Assembly: GCF_023283535.1 (NCBI RefSeq)
Contig: NZ_JAKILT010000031.1
Location: 1-64,000, forward strand
Origin: Shewanella sairae
Lineage (GTDB): Bacteria > Pseudomonadota > Gammaproteobacteria > Enterobacterales > Shewanellaceae
Length of the DNA stretch: 64,000 bases
Direction: 5' to 3'
Part shown: piece after piece, positions 59,925 through 64,000 of the stretch
Layout of the letters: each line of letters begins with the position of its first letter
Numbering within the stretch: the stretch's first letter is position 1
Translations under genes and position numbers: made by a program
The notes under the pieces: generated by a model
What the model saw: only the letters and a program-made list of their open reading frames with translations
Database searches by the model: none
What the model was told of the DNA's origin: nothing

Positions 59925-61877
59925 ATGAGCATGCAGTCTCTCTACAAAGTTCCAAGTGAAATCGCAGAAAACGCACTTGTAAACGACGAACAATATAAAA
60001 AAATGTATCAGGAGTCGATTGTCAATCCTGAAGGTTTCTGGAGAGAACACGGTAACCGTATCGACTGGATAAAGCCTTTTACTAAGGTAAAGAAAACATC
60101 TTTCGATGACCACAATCTATTTATTAAGTGGTTTTACGACGGCACGCTCAATGCCTCCGCTAACTGTTTAGACAGACACCTAGAAAACAATGCCGACAAA
60201 CTGGCAATTATCTGGGAAGGCGATGACGCTAAAGATCAACGCACATTGACCTACGGTCAACTTCATACTGAAGTGTGTAAATTTGCTAACGCACTGCGTA
60301 GTCAAGGTGTACGCCGTGGTGAGGTCGTCACCATCTACATGCCTATGGTGCCTGAAGCAGCCATCGCCATGCTAGCTTGTGCTCGCATCGGTGCCATACA
60401 TTCCGTGGTATTTGGTGGCTTTTCGCCAGATTCAATTGCATCACGTGTTATCGACGGAAACTCAAAAGTCGTTATTACTGCTGATGAAGGCGTGCGTGGT
60501 GGCCGCATCATTCCGCTTAAAGCAAATATCGATGAAGCGCTTTCTCATCCAGATGTGACTTGTATTGAAAAAGTCATTGTAATGAAGCGCACTGGTGGCG
60601 ATATTAATTGGGTTGAGGGTCGTGATATTTGGTGGGAATCACTAATGGAAACCGCCTCTGAGCACTGCATTGCTGAAGAGATGGGCGCAGAAGATCCATT
60701 ATTCTTACTCTATACATCTGGCTCAACAGGTAACCCTAAAGGTGTGTTACATACCACAGGTGGTTATATGGTTTATGCCGCCATGACTCACGAGTATGTA
60801 TTTGACTACAAAGAAAATGAAGTTTACTGGTGCACCGCTGATGTAGGTTGGATTACTGGCCACTCTTATATGGTGTACGGGCCGCTAGCTAATGGCGCAA
60901 CAGTGCTTATCCATGAAGGTGTGCCAAATTACCCGAGCCCTGCGCGTTTAGGTGAAATGATTGATCGCCATAACGTCAATATTCTGTATACAGCTCCAAC
61001 ACTTATCCGCGCCCTAATGGCTGAAGGTAAAGAGCAATTTGACGGCTTTGATGGTAGTTCACTGCGTATTATGGGATCAGTGGGTGAACCGATTAACCCT
61101 GAGGCATGGCGCTGGTATAACGATGTAATTGGTCATGAAAAGTGCCCTATTGTTGATACTTGGTGGCAAACTGAAACTGGCGGTATTTTGATTAGTCCGC
61201 TTCCGGGTGCGACAGATACCAAGCCAGGTTCGGCGACTCGCCCATTCTTTGGTGTTCAACCGGCTCTAGTTGATAATATGGGTAACATCGTTGAAGGCGC
61301 TAATGAAGGTAACTTGGTGATCTTAGATTCTTGGCCAGGACAGATGCGCACTGTATTTGGTGACCACGATAGATTTGTACTCACCTACTTTAAAACCTTT
61401 AGAGGTATGTACTTCACCGGTGACGGTGCTAAACGAGATGAGGACGGCTATTACTGGATCACTGGACGTGTTGATGACGTGATTAACGTATCGGGTCACC
61501 GTCTAGGTACAGCTGAAGTCGAAAGTGCTCTAGTTGCTCATGAGCAAGTTGCAGAAGCTGCAGTTGTTGGCTATCCACATGACATTAAAGGTCAAGGGAT
61601 CTACGCCTACGTCACATTGACTAAAGGGACTGTTGAGACGGAAGAACTCCGTCAAGAGCTTCGTCAATGGGTAAGAAAAGAGATTGGCGCACTTGCGACT
61701 CCAGATCTGATCCAATGGGCTGGCGGTTTACCTAAGACACGTTCTGGTAAAATTATGCGCCGCTTCCTACGCAAAATTGCTGCTAACGAAGTAACAAATT
61801 TAGGTGACTCTTCAACACTGGCAGATCCTGCAGTTATTGATACCTTGATTGAAAGCCGTCTCAATCGTAGCGAGTAA
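59925..61877 (+). CDS. acs: Acetyl-CoA synthetase
   Basis: Activates acetate to acetyl-CoA via acetyl-AMP. 650 residues (E. coli 652). AMP-binding motif [16 protein letters not shown] (near 262-277), [25 protein letters not shown], and the C-terminal [16 protein letters not shown] with the regulatory lysine that is acetylated by Pat-type enzymes. AAGGGA precedes the ATG. Divergent from crbS with 175 bases between them; expected target of CrbR. Terminator follows. Confidence 0.98.
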   Translation: MSMQSLYKVPSEIAENALVNDEQYKKMYQESIVNPEGFWREHGNRIDWIKPFTKVKKTSFDDHNLFIKWFYDGTLNASANCLDRHLENNADKLAIIWEGDDAKDQRTLTYGQLHTEVCKFANALRSQGVRRGEVVTIYMPMVPEAAIAMLACARIGAIHSVVFGGFSPDSIASRVIDGNSKVVITADEGVRGGRIIPLKANIDEALSHPDVTCIEKVIVMKRTGGDINWVEGRDIWWESLMETASEHCIAEEMGAEDPLFLLYTSGSTGNPKGVLHTTGGYMVYAAMTHEYVFDYKENEVYWCTADVGWITGHSYMVYGPLANGATVLIHEGVPNYPSPARLGEMIDRHNVNILYTAPTLIRALMAEGKEQFDGFDGSSLRIMGSVGEPINPEAWRWYNDVIGHEKCPIVDTWWQTETGGILISPLPGATDTKPGSATRPFFGVQPALVDNMGNIVEGANEGNLVILDSWPGQMRTVFGDHDRFVLTYFKTFRGMYFTGDGAKRDEDGYYWITGRVDDVINVSGHRLGTAEVESALVAHEQVAEAAVVGYPHDIKGQGIYAYVTLTKGTVETEELRQELRQWVRKEIGALATPDLIQWAGGLPKTRSGKIMRRFLRKIAANEVTNLGDSSTLADPAVIDTLIESRLNRSE

Positions 61878-61909
61878 GTGATTACCAGATAGACAAAGTT
61901 TGACCTCCT

Positions 61910-61934
61910 AGCCCCTCTCTGAGGGGCTTTTTTT
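61910..61934 (+). terminator. Terminator after acs
   Basis: AGCCCCTC/GAGGGGCT stem, 3-nt loop (TCT), T7 tail. Confidence 0.92.
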
Positions 61935-62035
61935 ATGCCACTAACTCTTTCAATTTTTATCCGCTAAAGATTAATGAATATTTCGCTTATCTCGTTCCAA
62001 TAAATATGGGATCATTTCATTTATAGAATTGATTT

Positions 62036-63796
62036 ATGTTAGGTTTGCTTGCCGTGCAACTGAGAGACTACCAACAACAATCGGTTGACGCCGCCGTTAG
62101 CCATTTCAAAGCAAGTACTGACTCTGCTGTGCTGGTATTGCCAACCGGAGCAGGTAAAAGCATTGTTATTGCTGAACTTGCCCGTATAGCCAAAGGCCGT
62201 GTTTTAGTGCTGACCCATGTGAAAGAGTTGGTCGCACAAAATGCGGAAAAAGTTGGCCTACTGACCGAAAAAGCCCAAATATACTCGGCGGGACTCAATC
62301 AAAAATCGACAGATGGGAAAACCGTTGTTGCCAGTATTCAATCTGCAGTCAAACAACCTCAACAATTCGACGAGCCCTATAGTCTGGTGATCATTGATGA
62401 ATGCCACCGTGTAAGCCCAGACAAAGATAGCCAATACCAACAATTACTGAGTCATTTACGATCTAAAAACGGCAACATAAGGCTACTTGGTCTAACTGCA
62501 ACTCCGTATCGACTCGACTTAGGCTGGATCTATCACCATCATTACCACGGAAAAATAGGCAATACTGAAAAGCCCGTGTTTGAAAAATGCATATTTGAAC
62601 TACCGATGCGTCCGCTGATTAAACAAGGATTTTTGAGCCAGCCGAAGATGTTTGATGGTTTGAGTGCACAATATGATTTTAGTGAACTAACCGCCTCACC
62701 TACGGGGGAATACAATGAAAAAGAGGTTAACTCCATTCTTAATCATTGCGGCCGAGCAACTACTGCAATAGTTAAACAGCTCATCGCCTTTGGCGAGCAC
62801 CGCCAAGGAATCATTATTTTTGCAGCAACGGTTAAACACGCTGAAGAAATTGTCACAAAGCTTGCTGGCGAACAAGTAGCGCTAATCACAGCTAAGACAT
62901 CACGTGAAGACCGAGATAGTCTTATTGATGCTTTTAAAGCCAAAAAAATTAAATTCTTAGTCAATGTAGCGGTGCTCACCACTGGCTTCGATGCGCCTCA
63001 CGTTGATCTTATCGCTATACTTCGTCCAACCGCCTCTGTCAGCCTTTTTCAGCAAATGGTTGGTCGTGGATTAAGAATTGATAAAAACAAGGCTGAATGC
63101 CTTGTGATTGATTATGCGGCTAATGGTTATGATCTTTTTTATCCGGAAGTTGGCCAACCAAAACCCAATAGCAAATGTAAGCCAGTACAAGTGCACTGCC
63201 CCGTGTGTGATTTTGCCAATATTTTTTGGGGGCTCACCGATAATGATGGCGATATCATTGAACATTTTGGGCGTCGCTGCCAAGCATTGATTGAAAAAGA
63301 TGGCAGTAAGCAACAGTGTGACTTTCGCTTTCGTTCTAAAGCTTGTCCTAACTGCGGTGAAGAAAATGATATTGCAGCTAAAGTCTGTCAGCACTGTCAA
63401 GCAATCTTAGTTGACCCCGATAAGCGCCTTAAAGAAGTATTACAACAAAAGCATCATCATCTTTTTAAATGCCAAAGTATGTTACTTGAGCCAGAAGCCG
63501 AGCGTTTGGTTGTGCGCTATATCGATATCGAAGGCAACGATTTTTGTCGATACTTTAAAATGCAAACCCCAGCACAAATTCGCGCTGTATTTGCGTTGTT
63601 TATTTTCCCGCATAGTCGTACTCCGGGGATTAAACACAAAAAGTATAAAACCCCACAACAACTTGCAGATGATCATGCCCTATTTAGAAAACCCGATTTG
63701 ATTCTGCTAAAAAATGGCAAAAAAGGCTGGGAGTTAATGGAAACGATTTTTGATTACAAGGGCCGTTATCAAACAGAAAAGTCACACTTTGAGTAA
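62036..63796 (+). CDS. radD: RadD/YejH-like superfamily 2 helicase
   Basis: 586 residues. Helicase motifs in order: Q-like LRDYQQQSV, I LPTGAGKS (near 38-45), II DECH, III GLTATPYR, V FLVNVAVLTTGFDAPHVDL, VI QMVGRGLRI. A zinc-finger-like block follows (CPVCDFANIFW, then CPNCGEENDIAAKVCQHCQ) with a C-terminal domain to 586. Matches E. coli RadD, an ATPase active in DNA repair and replication-fork recovery with SSB. Monocistronic; no SOS box seen. Confidence 0.9.
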   Translation: MLGLLAVQLRDYQQQSVDAAVSHFKASTDSAVLVLPTGAGKSIVIAELARIAKGRVLVLTHVKELVAQNAEKVGLLTEKAQIYSAGLNQKSTDGKTVVASIQSAVKQPQQFDEPYSLVIIDECHRVSPDKDSQYQQLLSHLRSKNGNIRLLGLTATPYRLDLGWIYHHHYHGKIGNTEKPVFEKCIFELPMRPLIKQGFLSQPKMFDGLSAQYDFSELTASPTGEYNEKEVNSILNHCGRATTAIVKQLIAFGEHRQGIIIFAATVKHAEEIVTKLAGEQVALITAKTSREDRDSLIDAFKAKKIKFLVNVAVLTTGFDAPHVDLIAILRPTASVSLFQQMVGRGLRIDKNKAECLVIDYAANGYDLFYPEVGQPKPNSKCKPVQVHCPVCDFANIFWGLTDNDGDIIEHFGRRCQALIEKDGSKQQCDFRFRSKACPNCGEENDIAAKVCQHCQAILVDPDKRLKEVLQQKHHHLFKCQSMLLEPEAERLVVRYIDIEGNDFCRYFKMQTPAQIRAVFALFIFPHSRTPGIKHKKYKTPQQLADDHALFRKPDLILLKNGKKGWELMETIFDYKGRYQTEKSHFE

Positions 63797-63892
63797 AAAT
63801 CAATAATACGATTGAAATGACTTCTAATATCGATTAGAACTATTGCAATGGCTATGTTATAAAGTGCTCAAGCTAAAATTGAGGAAGCTATT

Positions 63893-64000
63893 ATGTTTGT
63901 TGTAATTTTCGGTCGACCAGGTTGCCCATATTGTGTACGCGCGGTTCAAGTTGCAGAGCAACTAACTGAAAAACGTGATGATTTCAAATTCAAGTACGTA
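63893..64000 (+). CDS. grxA: Glutaredoxin 1, N-terminal part (cut by window end)
   Basis: The first 36 residues are visible: FVVIFGRPGCPYCVRAVQVAEQL, with active-site CPYC and RDDFKFKYV as in E. coli GrxA, a glutathione-dependent disulfide reductase that serves ribonucleotide reductase. GAGGAAG precedes ATG 63893. The rest (about 50 residues) lies beyond the window. Confidence 0.92.
   Translation, partial: MFVVIFGRPGCPYCVRAVQVAEQLTEKRDDFKFKYV

Overview
The window reads as a chromosomal segment of a gammaproteobacterium of the genus Shewanella or a close relative. The basis is the combination of a proteobacterial dedicated sortase (PDS) locus, a CrbS/CrbR-Acs acetate module, a monomeric isocitrate dehydrogenase, leucine dehydrogenase, the ydiJ-ppsA-ppsR block, and enterobacterial-like synteny blocks (aat-bpt-infA/clpA-clpS-cspD and icd/rluE-nudJ-mnmA-hflD-purB). 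Base composition looks even throughout. I see no prophage, integron, CRISPR array, rRNA or tRNA. It is mostly core genome with a few accessory or lineage-specific items.

Layout. 1-8.6 kb: the 3' end of a probable RNase E gene, a SulP anion transporter, an MsrB-MsrA fusion, a 2OG-Fe(II) oxygenase, the YlqF-type GTPase, a low-molecular-weight phosphatase, an NfsB-like nitroreductase, a secreted ATP-dependent DNA ligase and DgkA. 9-11.2 kb: an unassigned outer-membrane barrel protein and a GGDEF cyclase. 11.3-18.5 kb: the PDS locus. Sortase, its LPQTG-tailed VIT/VWA target and the OmpA-like PdsO lie on the minus strand, diverging from the PdsR/PdsS two-component pair, whose sensor carries a CBM9-like ectodomain. 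18.6-27.7 kb: MetC with MetJ-like boxes, an orphan prepilin, CreA, YegD, TrhO, a GST, a LysE exporter divergent from a MocR regulator, and a glycine-zipper protein.

27.7-32.8 kb is an N-degron cluster: both N-terminal amino-acid transferases (Aat, Bpt), IF-1, the ClpA unfoldase, the ClpS adaptor and CspD. 33-41.5 kb holds isocitrate dehydrogenase, RluE, NudJ, MnmA, HflD, PurB and RoxA. 41.5-45.5 kb holds a DUF4826-like protein, leucine dehydrogenase behind a perfect 18-bp palindrome that resembles a LiuR site, a small C-terminally anchored protein, a PliI-like lipoprotein, a MarR regulator and a DUF1285-like protein. 45.9-53.6 kb holds YdiJ, PEP synthase with its divergent regulator PpsR, and an AroH-type DAHP synthase. 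Together these link 2-hydroxyacid oxidation, PEP supply and aromatic synthesis. 53.9-62 kb holds a thioesterase, CrbR, a repeat lipoprotein, CrbS and Acs. 62-64 kb holds a RadD-like helicase and the start of grxA.

The most unusual structures outside genes are two ~265-bp MITE-like elements in opposite orientations (45471-45736 and 56027-56291). They share 16-bp terminal inverted repeats and an internal two-hairpin design. One of them sits exactly inside a 13-bp palindromic terminator between a lipoprotein gene and crbS. A solo copy of one element end lies beside the clpA terminator. No wholly unknown multigene system was found. The best candidates for further work are the PDS locus, the MITE family and the repeat lipoprotein between crbR and crbS.
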